This document shows positions 19,345-28,675 of a stretch of 64,000 nt of DNA, piece by piece. Origin of the DNA: an uncultured Chiayiivirga sp. (GTDB lineage: Bacteria > Pseudomonadota > Gammaproteobacteria > Xanthomonadales > Xanthomonadaceae); the NCBI GenBank assembly GCA_934525595.1, contig CAKSZJ010000012.1, forward strand, positions 1 through 64,000, read 5' to 3'. The notes below the pieces were generated by a model that did no database searches, was not told the origin of the DNA, and saw nothing but the letters and a program-made list of their open reading frames with translations. Position 1 is the stretch's first letter. Each line of letters starts with the position of its first letter. The position numbers and the translations under genes were made by a program.

Positions 19345-19545
19345 TCAGGCTCCCAAGTCGGGAATGAGCCGGCTCTCCAGGTAGGCGATCATGTCCTTGA
19401 TGCGCAGCTTGCGGCGCTTCATCCGGGTCAGCTCGAGCTGGTCGATCCAGGGTTCCCCGGCGCAGCGCGTGATGGCCTCGTCCAGCTCGCGGTGCTCGCA
19501 GCGGAGCGCTGCGATCTGCTGGACGATGTCGGCGGTTTCGGACAT
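19345..19545 (-). CDS. YdcH-family (DUF465) small protein
   Basis: 66 residues, predicted helical hairpin: IVQQIAALRCEHRELDEAIT, then LTRMKRRKLRIKDMIAYLES. The LKRRKLRIKDMIAYLE-type ending is diagnostic of DUF465. Function unknown; it probably forms a coiled-coil dimer. Confidence 0.88.
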   Translation of the reverse strand: MSETADIVQQIAALRCEHRELDEAITRCAGEPWIDQLELTRMKRRKLRIKDMIAYLESRLIPDLGA

Positions 19546-19674
19546 GGCGATGGGCGGGGCCAGGCGCGTGCGTGCGCCTAGCTTACGGGTCGGCTGCGTC
19601 GCGGGAAAGCCCGGCTACAATGAGCGGTCCAAGGCGCGTCTCGTGATCCGAGCACATGCCGTGCCCCATCCGGA

Positions 19675-20610
19675 ATGACCATGACCGCATCCGCCCGCAA
19701 GCAGGAACTGGAGAACCACAAGCTCGCCAAACGCCTGCGCCGGCAGGTGGGGCAGGCCATTGCCGACTTCGGCATGATCGAGGACGGCGACAAGGTGATG
19801 GTGTGCCTGTCCGGCGGCAAGGACAGTCACACCCTGCTCGACATCCTGCTGCAGCTCAAGGCGCGCGCGCCGGTGCGGTTCGAGCTGGTGGCGGTGAACC
19901 TCGACCAGAAACAGCCCGGCTTTCCCGAGCACGTCCTGCCCGAGTACCTGCGCTCGGTCGGCGTGGACTTCACCATTCTGGAACAGGACACCTATTCGGT
20001 GGTGCGCCGGGTGATTCCCGAAGGCAAGACGATGTGTTCGCTGTGCTCGCGCCTGCGACGCGGCGCGCTCTACACCCACGCCACCGAGCAGGGCTTCACC
20101 AAGATCGCGCTGGGACATCACCGCGACGATCTCGCCGCGACCTTCCTGATGAACCTGTTCTTCCACGCCAAGCTCGCCTCGATGCCGCCCAAGCTGCTGA
20201 GCGACGACGGCCGGCACGTGGTGATCCGTCCGCTGGCCTACTGCAAGGAATCGGACATCGCCCGCTACGCCGAGGAGCGGGCATTCCCGATCATCCCGTG
20301 CAGCCTGTGCGGCTCGCAGGAGAACCTGCAACGCAAGCAGGTCGGACGCCTCCTGGCCGAATGGGATCGCACTTCGCCCGGCCGGGTCGATCAGATCGTG
20401 CGCGCGCTGGGCGACGTTCGACCTTCGCAGTTGGCCGATCGTGGTCTGTTCGATTTCCACGCGCTGGGCCGTCGCAGCCAGGCGCCGCTGCCCGATACGC
20501 ACGCCTGGCTGGCCGGCGAACCGGCGGCTTCGCGCGAGGAGAAGGAGCCCTCCTTGCCGATCCTCCACGCCGGACAGGCCGACGACGGCCTGTCCATCCT
20601 GATCGGCTGA
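19675..20610 (+). CDS. ttcA: tRNA 2-thiocytidine(32) synthetase TtcA
   Basis: 311-residue PP-loop ATPase that adds sulfur to C32 of some tRNAs using a [4Fe-4S] cluster. The PP-loop SGGKDS is at residues 46-51. The cluster Cys pair is CSLC in [10 protein letters not shown], and a further [12 protein letters not shown] lies downstream. [16 protein letters not shown] matches the family. Length and motif order are normal. Confidence 0.96.
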   Translation: MTMTASARKQELENHKLAKRLRRQVGQAIADFGMIEDGDKVMVCLSGGKDSHTLLDILLQLKARAPVRFELVAVNLDQKQPGFPEHVLPEYLRSVGVDFTILEQDTYSVVRRVIPEGKTMCSLCSRLRRGALYTHATEQGFTKIALGHHRDDLAATFLMNLFFHAKLASMPPKLLSDDGRHVVIRPLAYCKESDIARYAEERAFPIIPCSLCGSQENLQRKQVGRLLAEWDRTSPGRVDQIVRALGDVRPSQLADRGLFDFHALGRRSQAPLPDTHAWLAGEPAASREEKEPSLPILHAGQADDGLSILIG

Positions 20611-20677
20611 CGCAGCGCCTCGCGCCGCCAGTCACCAACGGCCCGATCCCGGGCCAGAACCCGGAATTCCCGATCCC

Positions 20678-21589
20678 ATGCTTTTCCGCAACCTCACCCT
20701 GTTCCGTTTCCCCTCGTCCCTGCACGCAGCGCTCGACGCCCTGCCCGAGAAGATGCCCGAGCACGCGCTCAAGGCGGTCGGCCCGCTGGAGCTGTCGTCG
20801 CGCGGCTTCGTCTCGCCGTTCGGGCGCGGGCACGAGGCGCTGTCGCACCGCGTCGGCGACTGCCTGCTTCTCACCCTGGGTGGCGAGGACAAGATCCTTC
20901 CCGCCGCCGTGGTCAACGAGGCGCTGTCCGCAAAGCTCGATGCCATCCGCGAGCAGGAAGGCCGCAGCCCCGGCGGGCGCGAGCGCAAGCGCCTGAAAGA
21001 CGAGGTGCTCACCGACCTTCTGCCACGTGCATTCTCCAAGCCCACGCGCGTGGCGGCCTATCTCGATCTTTCGCTCGACTGGCTGGTGGTGGATACCTCC
21101 AGCCGCAAGAACGCCGAATCGCTGGTGTCGTCCATCCGCGAGGCGCTCGGCTCGTTCCCGGCGCTGCCGGTCAATGCGGAATCGAGCGTGCGCGGGCTGA
21201 TGACCGCCTGGCTGGCCGGCGAGCCGCTGCCGGAAGGCTTCACGCTGGGCGACGAGTGCGAGCTGCGCGATCCGGTGGACGCCGGCGCCATCGTCAAGTG
21301 CCGCAGGCAGGAGCTCGACAGCGACGAAGTGCGCGAGCACCTGAAGGTGGGCAAACAGTGCTTCCAGCTCGGTCTGGTGTTCGCCGAGCGGCTTTCCTTC
21401 GTGCTGGGCGAGGACCTGGTGATCCGCAAGCTCAAGTTCCTGGAAACCGCCACCGAGGCGCTGGAAAAGGACGACCGTTCCTCGGTGGAAGCCGAGGTGG
21501 ACGCCACGTTCGCGCTGATGAGCGGCGAGCTGCGCCTCCTTCTGGAGCGCCTGGAAACCGAGCTTTCGCTGAGCTCGGCGGACGCCTGA
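20678..21589 (+). CDS. rdgC: Recombination-associated protein RdgC
   Basis: 303 residues, the standard RdgC length. It begins MLFRNLTLFRFP and carries SSRGFVSPFGRG and PTRVAAYLDLSLDWLVVDTS. RdgC forms ring dimers on duplex DNA and restrains RecA. It follows ttcA by 67 bp and is close to the metalloprotease gene (5-bp gap), so co-transcription is likely. Confidence 0.96.
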   Translation: MLFRNLTLFRFPSSLHAALDALPEKMPEHALKAVGPLELSSRGFVSPFGRGHEALSHRVGDCLLLTLGGEDKILPAAVVNEALSAKLDAIREQEGRSPGGRERKRLKDEVLTDLLPRAFSKPTRVAAYLDLSLDWLVVDTSSRKNAESLVSSIREALGSFPALPVNAESSVRGLMTAWLAGEPLPEGFTLGDECELRDPVDAGAIVKCRRQELDSDEVREHLKVGKQCFQLGLVFAERLSFVLGEDLVIRKLKFLETATEALEKDDRSSVEAEVDATFALMSGELRLLLERLETELSLSSADA

Positions 21590-21594
21590 CCGAC

Positions 21595-22356
21595 ATGCCG
21601 CGCGCCCGGCCGCAGCAGCGCGACACCCTGGCGGTGCGCCTGCCGGACGGGCGTGAAGTTGACGTGCTGCGCGTCGTCGATCCGCGCGCCCGCCACCTGC
21701 GCCTGCTGGTGTCCGCCCGCGGCCCGCGCCTTACCCTGCCGTCAGGCGTACCCGCGCACGAGGCGCAGCGATTCCTCGATCGGCACCTGGACTGGCTCGC
21801 CGACCAGCTCGTCGAAGATCCCGGCGCGCCGGCGTCATGCCTCGCGCTGGTGCCCGGCGAAGCCGCGCAGGTGCCGCTGCGCGGACGAATGCTGCACGCG
21901 GAATGGCGACACGGCCACTGGCTGGGCGTAGTGCAAGAGGGAGAGCGGCTGGTGATCGGCCTGCCCGCGGGCGCGCCACCCGCAGCGCTGCAGCGCGCGC
22001 TGCGCGAGTTTTTCCTGTCCCAGGCGCGCGCCGACGTCGGGCGCTGGCTGCCGCGCTACCTGCCGGATCTCCCCCGCGCACCGCGGCTGTGGCGCATCCG
22101 CCCGCTGGCCTCGCTGTGGGGCTCGATGAGCGCACAGGGCACGCTGTCTCTCGATCTCGCGCTGGCGCTGGCACCGTCCGAAGCATTCCACTACGTACTC
22201 GTCCACGAGCTGTGCCATCTGATCCAGCCCAACCACTCGCCCGCCTTCTGGCACGAAGTGGAGCGCCGCTTTCCCGAATGGCGCGCGCAGCGGCGCTACC
22301 TGCGCGAAGAGGGGATGGCGCTCAAGCAGGCGCTGCGTGCGCTGCTGGGCGAGTGA
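21595..22356 (+). CDS. YgjP/DUF45-type zinc metallopeptidase
   Basis: 253 residues. The N-terminal beta-rich part ends in a catalytic helix with HELCH (residues 204-208) and a third ligand at His220 in FWHEVERRFPEW, the DUF45/SprT-like arrangement. YgjP-like proteins are cytoplasmic putative peptidases. It is translationally close to rdgC and converges with hemH with a 1-bp gap. Confidence 0.88.
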   Translation: MPRARPQQRDTLAVRLPDGREVDVLRVVDPRARHLRLLVSARGPRLTLPSGVPAHEAQRFLDRHLDWLADQLVEDPGAPASCLALVPGEAAQVPLRGRMLHAEWRHGHWLGVVQEGERLVIGLPAGAPPAALQRALREFFLSQARADVGRWLPRYLPDLPRAPRLWRIRPLASLWGSMSAQGTLSLDLALALAPSEAFHYVLVHELCHLIQPNHSPAFWHEVERRFPEWRAQRRYLREEGMALKQALRALLGE

Positions 22357-22357
22357 C

Positions 22358-23374
22358 TCAGCCGGTCGCACTGCCCAGCTGGCGCATGACCAGCGCAGCC
22401 AGCGCCTCGACGTGTGCCGCAGCGGCGTTGAGTGCGGGGATGTAGCGCAAGGTTTCGCCCCCGGCATCGCGGAAGAATCCGGCATTCTGCACCGCGATTT
22501 CCTCCAGCGTCTCCAGGCAATCCACCGCAAAGCCCGGGCATACCACGTCCAGATGCCGCACCCCCCGTGCCGCCAGCGCACGCACGGTCTGGTCGGTGTA
22601 GGGCGTCAGCCACTGCGCGCGGCCCAGGCGCGATTGATAGGAGAGCGTCCAGTCGGCATCGCCCAATCCCAGGCGGCGGGCGATGGCGCGTGCGCTTGCA
22701 TCGCACTGGCCGGCGTAGGGGTCACCCCGATCCACACAGCGCTGCGGGATTCCGTGGAAAGAGAACAGCAGGTGCCCCGGCTCCGCCTGAGCGGCACGAT
22801 GTGCACGTATCGAGGCGACAACTGCATCGATCCAGCGTTCATCTTGATGATAATCAGCAACAAGATGCAGCTCGGGCCAGCGCCGCCAGCCAGCCAGTTC
22901 TGCCGCTACGGCATCGAACACCGAGGCCGTGGTGGTGCCCGAATACTGCGGATAGAGCGGCAGCACCACGAGCCGCTCCACGCCGCGATCGCGCATCGCC
23001 TGCAGCTGTCGGGAAACCGAGGGTTCACCGTAGCGCATCGCCAGCGCCACGGCGGCGCGCCCGGACAGGCGGGCTTCCAGCGCAGTGGCCAGGTCACCGC
23101 TCAGCCAGGCCAGCGGCGATCCGCGCTCGGTCCAGATGCTGCGGTACAGCGCCGCGGAACGGGGTGCGCGAAACGGCAGGATGAGTCCGTACAGGATCGG
23201 GAACCAAAGCGCGCGCGGCAGCTCGACCACGCGACGATCGGCGAGGAACTCTGCAAGATAGCGGCGCAATGCGCGAGGTTCCGGAGATTCCGGAGTTCCG
23301 AGGTTGACCAGCAGCACGCCGCTGCGCGGCCCGGGGCCGCCGGCGGGGTCGGTGGAGGACGGGAGATCGGGCAT
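22358..23374 (-). CDS. hemH: Ferrochelatase
   Basis: 338 residues. It inserts Fe2+ into protoporphyrin IX, the last step of heme synthesis. It opens with GVLLVNLGTPESPEP and contains the catalytic His in LLFSFHGIPQR and the Glu in CLETLEEIAVQNA; LPLYPQYSGTT is also conserved. Start at MPDLPSSTD (23374); a longer frame adds 33 residues with no family support. Confidence 0.96.
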   Translation of the reverse strand: MPDLPSSTDPAGGPGPRSGVLLVNLGTPESPEPRALRRYLAEFLADRRVVELPRALWFPILYGLILPFRAPRSAALYRSIWTERGSPLAWLSGDLATALEARLSGRAAVALAMRYGEPSVSRQLQAMRDRGVERLVVLPLYPQYSGTTTASVFDAVAAELAGWRRWPELHLVADYHQDERWIDAVVASIRAHRAAQAEPGHLLFSFHGIPQRCVDRGDPYAGQCDASARAIARRLGLGDADWTLSYQSRLGRAQWLTPYTDQTVRALAARGVRHLDVVCPGFAVDCLETLEEIAVQNAGFFRDAGGETLRYIPALNAAAAHVEALAALVMRQLGSATG

Positions 23375-23540
23375 GGGATTCCAGGGCGCTGACGGACGCG
23401 TGGCAACTCGCAGCGACGCCGCAAAGCGCGCGTCGGCATTGATTGGGCGTGGGAAAATGCTATGCTCGCGCACAGCGCCCGTGATTTCACACTAGAGGCG
23501 CAGTGACGACGCCCCCAATACTAATCGAAGGACGACACAG

Positions 23541-24476
23541 ATGCGTCCCTGCTTGTGCCGACGGCTACTGGCCGCGCTGATCTGCCTGCTTCCCCTTCCC
23601 CTGCTGGCCGCCCCGCTGGCCTACGTTTCCGCGTGGAACACGCTGTATCGCCTTGATCTGGCCACCGGCCAGGCCACGCCGATCGGCACCGGCATCGGTT
23701 TCAACGACGTGGAAGGGCTGGCCATTGCACCCGACGGAACGCTCTACGGCGTAGCCGATGGTACTGCCGGCAGCGGATCGGCCACGACCGATTTCCTGAT
23801 CCGCATCGATACCCACAGCGGCCGGGGCACTCTGGTCGGCGCGCTGCCCGGCCTGCAGGACACCGGCCCCAACGGCCAGCTCGACTACGGCCTGACCTTC
23901 ACCTGCAACGGGCGCCTTTGGGCATCGTCCGACACCACCGGGCAACTCTGGGAAATCAACCCGTCCGACGCCTCCGTACGGTGGGTCGGCGACACCGCCG
24001 CGCCGCTCACGGGCCTCGCCGGGCTGGGAAACCAGCTCTGGGGCATCGGCGTGCAAAACGGCTTCGGCTATCGGGAGCAGCAGGCGCTTTATCGCATTGA
24101 TCCCTTGACCGCCGCAGCGACGCGCATCGGCAGTCTCGAGGTCAACGACACCCTCAGCAGCGGCGGCGCGGATTTCGATTCCACGGGCACGCTCTGGGCC
24201 ACGCTGGACTCCCAGCCGCCCGACGTGAACCGGCCAACCCGCCTCGCGCGCATCGATCTGAACACCGGCCGCGCCGAAGTCATCGGGCCGATCCGCGGCA
24301 TCCTGGAGAACGTCAGCGTGCGCGGCATGGCCATCGCACCGCCCGTCGGCTGCACCGGCAGCGGCACATCCGGCACCCCGATCCAGTCGGTGCCCGGTCC
24401 GGGTGCGCCGATGCTGCTGTTGCTGGGATGGGCCGCCGCCCTGTTCGGCGCGCGTCGCCTGCATCGCGCGCGCTGA
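23541..24476 (+). CDS. Exported beta-propeller-like protein with a C-terminal sorting tail
   Basis: 311 residues: signal peptide (LLAALICLLPLPLLAAPLAY), repeated YxLD-TGQA-type blades (LYRLDLATGQATPIG, IRIDTHSGRGTLVG, LYRIDPLTAAATRIG), and a C-terminal SVPGPGAPMLLLLGWAAALF followed by basic residues. The tail has a VPxPG motif, a hydrophobic helix and a basic end, like PEP-CTERM/exosortase-type anchors, although the exact PEP triplet is replaced by VPGPG. Function unknown. Confidence 0.65.
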   Translation: MRPCLCRRLLAALICLLPLPLLAAPLAYVSAWNTLYRLDLATGQATPIGTGIGFNDVEGLAIAPDGTLYGVADGTAGSGSATTDFLIRIDTHSGRGTLVGALPGLQDTGPNGQLDYGLTFTCNGRLWASSDTTGQLWEINPSDASVRWVGDTAAPLTGLAGLGNQLWGIGVQNGFGYREQQALYRIDPLTAAATRIGSLEVNDTLSSGGADFDSTGTLWATLDSQPPDVNRPTRLARIDLNTGRAEVIGPIRGILENVSVRGMAIAPPVGCTGSGTSGTPIQSVPGPGAPMLLLLGWAAALFGARRLHRAR

Positions 24477-24572
24477 GCACAGCTGCGGCGCATGCCGCCT
24501 TGATTTGGGCGGGGATTCATTCCCGCGGCGGCATACTCGCCGCGATTCCCCTTCATATCCCACGGAGGCGCC

Positions 24573-25256
24573 ATGTCCCGCATTCTGCTTTCGATCCTCC
24601 TGCTGCTCGGCGCAGGCGCACTCTCAACCTCCGCACTCGCGCGGCCCACCGAAGACGAGCATCTGCAGCTGGCGGTGAAGGTGCTCGATGAAGTCATGCG
24701 GATGCCCGAGCACGCCATCCCGCACCGGCTGCTGAGCGACGCCTACGCGATCGCCGTGATCCCCGAAGTCGTCAAGGCAGGCCTGGTGATCGGCGGACGC
24801 CACGGCCGCGGGGTCATTTCCGTGCGTCAGGCCGACGGCAGCTGGAGCACGCCGAGCTTCATCAGCCTCACCGGTGGCAGCATCGGCTTCCAGGCCGGCG
24901 TGCAGGCCACCGACGTGGTTCTGGTGTTCCGCTCCGAGCGCGGCGTCGACTCCATCGTCAACGGCAAGTTCACCCTCGGGGCGGATGCGGCGGTTGCCGC
25001 CGGCCCGGTGGGCCGCATGGCCCAGGCGTCCACCGACGGCCAGCTGAAGGCCGAAATCTACTCCTACTCACGCTCGCGCGGCCTCTTTGCCGGCGTGGCG
25101 CTGGACGGCGCGGTCCTGTCGATCGACCATCGCGCCAACGCCCGCGCCTACGGGCGCGACACCACGGCGCGCGCCGCCTTCGAAGGCCGTGTGAAGAAGG
25201 CCCCGCCGACCGTCGTGGATTTCCGCGACCGGCTGGAGGAATACGGCGCCCGCTGA
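24573..25256 (+). CDS. SYLF-domain (Ysc84/DUF500) exported protein
   Basis: 227 residues with a signal peptide ending SALARP. The SYLF domain follows: AIAVIPEVVKAGLVIGGRHG, GVISVRQADGSWSTPSFISL, AAGPVGRMAQAST and IYSYSRSRGLFAGVALDGAV. These proteins bind phospholipids; bacterial roles are poorly known. The start follows GGAGGCGCC. Confidence 0.9.
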   Translation: MSRILLSILLLLGAGALSTSALARPTEDEHLQLAVKVLDEVMRMPEHAIPHRLLSDAYAIAVIPEVVKAGLVIGGRHGRGVISVRQADGSWSTPSFISLTGGSIGFQAGVQATDVVLVFRSERGVDSIVNGKFTLGADAAVAAGPVGRMAQASTDGQLKAEIYSYSRSRGLFAGVALDGAVLSIDHRANARAYGRDTTARAAFEGRVKKAPPTVVDFRDRLEEYGAR

Positions 25257-25319
25257 GCTGCCGCCCCGGCGGCGCCTGCGCTATCCTGCGTTCCTTAATT
25301 CTTTCAGGAGGCATACGCC

Positions 25320-25547
25320 ATGGGCAGCTTCAGCATCTGGCACTGGCTGATCGTGCTTCTGGTCGTGGTGCTGCTGTTCGGCACCAAGAAGCTGCGCAAC
25401 GTGGGTTCGGATCTCGGCAGCGCGATCCGCAGCTTCCGCAAGGGCCTGCAGGAAGACGAGGCGGCGGACAAGAAGCTCGACGACACCTCGGGCCAGAGTG
25501 CCGAACAGGCGGCGCGCAAGGCGCCCGCCGAAGCCAAGGGCGACTGA
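25320..25547 (+). CDS. tatA: Twin-arginine translocase subunit TatA
   Basis: 75 residues: the N-terminal helix ([17 protein letters not shown]), hinge [14 protein letters not shown] and an amphipathic helix with a charged tail, the standard TatA layout. It forms the protein-conducting assembly for folded Tat substrates. AGGAGG lies 8 bp upstream. Confidence 0.97.
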   Translation: MGSFSIWHWLIVLLVVVLLFGTKKLRNVGSDLGSAIRSFRKGLQEDEAADKKLDDTSGQSAEQAARKAPAEAKGD

Positions 25548-25565
25548 CCGGCGCGGGCTGCGACG

Positions 25566-25913
25566 ATGTTCGAGGTCAGCCTGATCGAACTGGCCGTGAT
25601 CGGACTGGTGGCCCTGCTCGTGCTCGGCCCGGAACGGCTGCCGCGCGCCGCGCGCATGGCCGGGCTCTACCTGCGCAAGGCGCGCGCCACCTGGTATTCG
25701 ATCCGCGCCGACATCGAGCGTGAACTTGCCACCGATGACCTCAAGCGTGCGATGAAGGACACCCGGAAAAGCCTTCTTTCGGCACCAACGGCATCCGCCG
25801 CGGTGCGCGAGCCTGCCGAGGCGCCGGCTTCGGAAGAAAGCGCGCCTTCCGAGGCAAGTGCGGCCGATGCGGATCGTCCGGCCGATGCGCGCGATTCCGG
25901 GACGGTGGGCTGA
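25566..25913 (+). CDS. tatB: Twin-arginine translocase subunit TatB
   Basis: 115 residues beginning MFEVSLIELAVIGLVALLVLGPERLP, with the conserved Glu in the membrane helix and the GPERLP hinge that separates TatB from TatA. An amphipathic helix and an Ala/Glu-rich tail follow. It forms the receptor complex with TatC. Confidence 0.96.
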   Translation: MFEVSLIELAVIGLVALLVLGPERLPRAARMAGLYLRKARATWYSIRADIERELATDDLKRAMKDTRKSLLSAPTASAAVREPAEAPASEESAPSEASAADADRPADARDSGTVG

Positions 25914-25916
25914 CCC

Positions 25917-26675
25917 GTGGGTTCGGCCGAGACCGACACCGAACAGAGCCTGATCGGCCACCTGGTCGAACTGCGCGCGCGCCTGCTGCGCGCCGTGCTG
26001 GCGGTGCTGGCCATCTTCATCGCCCTGCTGCCGTTCGCCAACCGCATCTACACCCTGCTGTCCGAACCGCTGCGCGCCAAGCTGCCCGTCGGCACCCAGA
26101 TGGTCGCCATCGACGTCGCCAGCCCGTTCCTCACGCCGATCAAGCTGGCTCTCTTCGTGGCCCTGATCCTGGCCATGCCGGTGGTGCTCTATCAGCTCTG
26201 GGCCTTCGTCGCGCCGGGGCTGTACCGCCACGAGCAGAAGCTGGCGCGCCCGCTGCTGGTGTCGGCTGTGCTGCTGTTCTACGTCGGCTGCGCTTTCGCC
26301 TACTTTCTGGTGCTGCCGGCGGTGTTCGGCTTCCTCACCGGCGTCGCGCCCGAGGGCGTGGCGATGATGACCGACATCAGCCGCTACCTCGACTTCGTGC
26401 TGGTGCTGTTCCTGGCCTTCGGATTCAGCTTCGAGGTTCCGGTGGCCGTGGTGATCCTGGTGCTGCTGGGCTGGGTGAGCGTGGAGCAGCTGCGCGAATC
26501 GCGCGGCTACGTCATCGTCGGCGCCTTCGTGGTGGCCGCCGTCATCACCCCACCGGACGTCATTTCCCAGCTCATGCTGGCCATCCCGATGTGCCTGCTC
26601 TATGAAATCGGGCTGCTGGTGGCGCGCTCCATCGCCCGCCATCCCGAGCCCAGCGCGCCCACCGACAGCGAGTGA
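25917..26675 (+). CDS. tatC: Twin-arginine translocase subunit TatC
   Basis: 252 residues with a GTG start 3 bp after the tatB stop. Six transmembrane helices, the conserved [12 protein letters not shown] near the N-terminus and [19 protein letters not shown] in the last loop and helix identify the signal-peptide receptor. It ends 6 bp before the WYL regulator, so read-through from tat into the cas region is possible. Confidence 0.96.
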   Translation: MGSAETDTEQSLIGHLVELRARLLRAVLAVLAIFIALLPFANRIYTLLSEPLRAKLPVGTQMVAIDVASPFLTPIKLALFVALILAMPVVLYQLWAFVAPGLYRHEQKLARPLLVSAVLLFYVGCAFAYFLVLPAVFGFLTGVAPEGVAMMTDISRYLDFVLVLFLAFGFSFEVPVAVVILVLLGWVSVEQLRESRGYVIVGAFVVAAVITPPDVISQLMLAIPMCLLYEIGLLVARSIARHPEPSAPTDSE

Positions 26676-26681
26676 CCGGGC

Positions 26682-27656
26682 ATGGAACGCTACGAGCGCA
26701 TCAATCTCCTGCACCGCCGCCTGAGCCAGGCGCGGGTGCCCGTGCCCTTGCAGCGCCTGATCGAGGAACTGCAGTGCTCACGCGCCACCGTGTACCGCGA
26801 CGTGGCCTTCCTGCGCGACTTCCTCGGCGCGCCGGTCGAAACCTCGGACGATCCGCCCGGATACCGCTACGACACGGCCGAGGCCGACCGGTTCGAGCTT
26901 CCCGGCCTTTGGCTGAGCCCCGACGAGCTGCATGCGCTGCTGGCCACCCACCAGCTGCTGGACCGCTCCGGTGCGGGCGGATTCCTCAGCGACGCGCTGG
27001 AACCCATCCGCGAGCGCATCGACCAGCTGCTGGCCGAACAGGCCGGCGGAAAGCGCTGGCCGGTGGAACGCGTTCGTGTCATCAGCAGCGGAACCCGGAG
27101 CCTGGACCAGGCCGCATTCCGCGCCGCCGCCGGTGCCGTACTCCAGCGCCGGCGCCTGGCCTTCCGCTACCGCGCACGTTCCACCGGCGCCACCACCCAG
27201 CGTACCGTCTCACCGCAGCGCCTGACCCACTACCGCAACAACTGGTACCTCGACGCCTTCGATCACGAACGCCAGGGGCTGCGCAGCTTCTCGCTCGACC
27301 GCATCGATCAGGCGCGTCCGCTCGACGAGCCGGCCATCGACCTGCCCGAGGCCGAACTCGACCAGCACCTGGCCTCCAGCTACGGCATCTTCTCCGGCCC
27401 GCCCAAAGCCTGGGCCACCGTGGTTTTTTCCGCCGATGCCGCGCGCTGGGCCGCGGAAGAGCGCTGGCACTCCCAGCAGCAGGGACGCACCCTTCCCGAC
27501 GGGCGCTACGAGCTGCGCCTGCCCTACAGCAGCTCGCGCGAACTCCTGATGGACGTACTGCGCTACGGCCCCGACGCCACCGTGGTGGAACCGGCCAGCC
27601 TGCGCGCCGAGGCGCAGATCCGCCTGCGCCTGGCGTTGGGGAACTACGCAGGCTGA
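26682..27656 (+). CDS. WYL-domain transcriptional regulator with N-terminal HTH, next to cas1
   Basis: 324 residues. The HTH_11-type winged helix is at about 4-58 (LQRLIEELQCSRATVYRDVA), followed by a helical linker and a WYL domain with W188-Y189-L190 in YRNNWYLDAFDHERQGLRSF and Arg-rich ligand loops, then a C-terminal WCX-like part. WYL regulators are often linked to CRISPR-Cas and other defence loci and sense nucleic acid or nucleotide ligands. It sits 26 bp before cas1 on the same strand; control of the cas genes is inferred from position. Confidence 0.85.
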   Translation: MERYERINLLHRRLSQARVPVPLQRLIEELQCSRATVYRDVAFLRDFLGAPVETSDDPPGYRYDTAEADRFELPGLWLSPDELHALLATHQLLDRSGAGGFLSDALEPIRERIDQLLAEQAGGKRWPVERVRVISSGTRSLDQAAFRAAAGAVLQRRRLAFRYRARSTGATTQRTVSPQRLTHYRNNWYLDAFDHERQGLRSFSLDRIDQARPLDEPAIDLPEAELDQHLASSYGIFSGPPKAWATVVFSADAARWAAEERWHSQQQGRTLPDGRYELRLPYSSSRELLMDVLRYGPDATVVEPASLRAEAQIRLRLALGNYAG

Positions 27657-27682
27657 AACGCCTGCACGGTCACGCGCGCGGC

Positions 27683-28675
27683 ATGAACGACATCAGCGCC
27701 TCCGACCTCAAGACCATCCTGCATTCCCGGCGGGCCAACATCTACTACCTGCAGCACTGCCGCGTGCTGGTCAACGGCGGCCGCGTCGAATACGTCACCG
27801 ACGCCGGCAAGCGATCGCTGTACTGGAACATCCCCATCGCCAACACCACGACGGTGCTGCTGGGTACGGGCACATCGATCACTCAGGCCGCGATGCGCGA
27901 GCTGGGCAAAGCCGGCGTACTGGTCGGCTTCTGCGGCGGTGGTGGCACGCCGCTGTTTTCCGCCAACGAGATGGACGTCGAAGTGGCCTGGTTCTCGCCG
28001 CAGAGCGAGTACCGTCCTACCGAATACCTGCAAGCCTGGGTACGGTTCTGGTTCGACGACGACCTGCGCCTGCACGCCGCCAAATCGCTCCAACGCGCCC
28101 GCCTCGCACGCTTGCGCGAACAGTGGTCGCATCGTCACCTGCGCGACGCAGGTTTCAGCATCGATACCAAGCCACTCGACGAACTGATCGAGCGCAGCGC
28201 GCGGCACATCGAACTGGCACAGGACACCATCGCACTGCTGACGGAAGAAGCACGACTGACCAAGGCACTGTTCAAACTTGCCGTGGATGCTGTCGGCTAT
28301 GGCGACTTCACCCGCGCCAAGCGGGGCAGCGGCACGGACCCCGCCAACCGCTTCCTGGACCATGGCAACTATCTGGCCTATGGCCTTGGCGCGACAGCCA
28401 CCTGGGTGCTCGGCTTGCCGCACGGGTTGGCCATATTGCACGGCAAAACCCGACGCGGCGGCCTGGTGTTCGACGTTGCCGATCTGGTCAAGGACGCCAG
28501 CATCCTGCCGCAAGCCTTCCTCTCGGCCATGCGCGGCGACGACGAGCAGCAGTTCCGCCGCAATTGCATCGAAGCGTTGACGCACAGCGAATCGCTGGAC
28601 TTCATGATCGACACGATCAAAGCCATCGCGCTCGATACCGCCTCACGGACCAGCAAAGCGGACTCATCGGCATGA
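27683..28675 (+). CDS. cas1: CRISPR-associated endonuclease Cas1, type I-F
   Basis: 330 residues. Integrase of spacer acquisition, acting with the Cas2 domain of Cas2-3. It begins DLKTILHSRRANIYYLQHCR, the I-F form, with metal ligands expected at Glu in TEEARLTKALFKLAV, His in LPHGLAILHGKTRRG and Asp in FDVADLVKDASI. Its last codons overlap the cas2-3 start by 4 bp (ATGA), so translation is coupled. Confidence 0.97.
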   Translation: MNDISASDLKTILHSRRANIYYLQHCRVLVNGGRVEYVTDAGKRSLYWNIPIANTTTVLLGTGTSITQAAMRELGKAGVLVGFCGGGGTPLFSANEMDVEVAWFSPQSEYRPTEYLQAWVRFWFDDDLRLHAAKSLQRARLARLREQWSHRHLRDAGFSIDTKPLDELIERSARHIELAQDTIALLTEEARLTKALFKLAVDAVGYGDFTRAKRGSGTDPANRFLDHGNYLAYGLGATATWVLGLPHGLAILHGKTRRGGLVFDVADLVKDASILPQAFLSAMRGDDEQQFRRNCIEALTHSESLDFMIDTIKAIALDTASRTSKADSSA

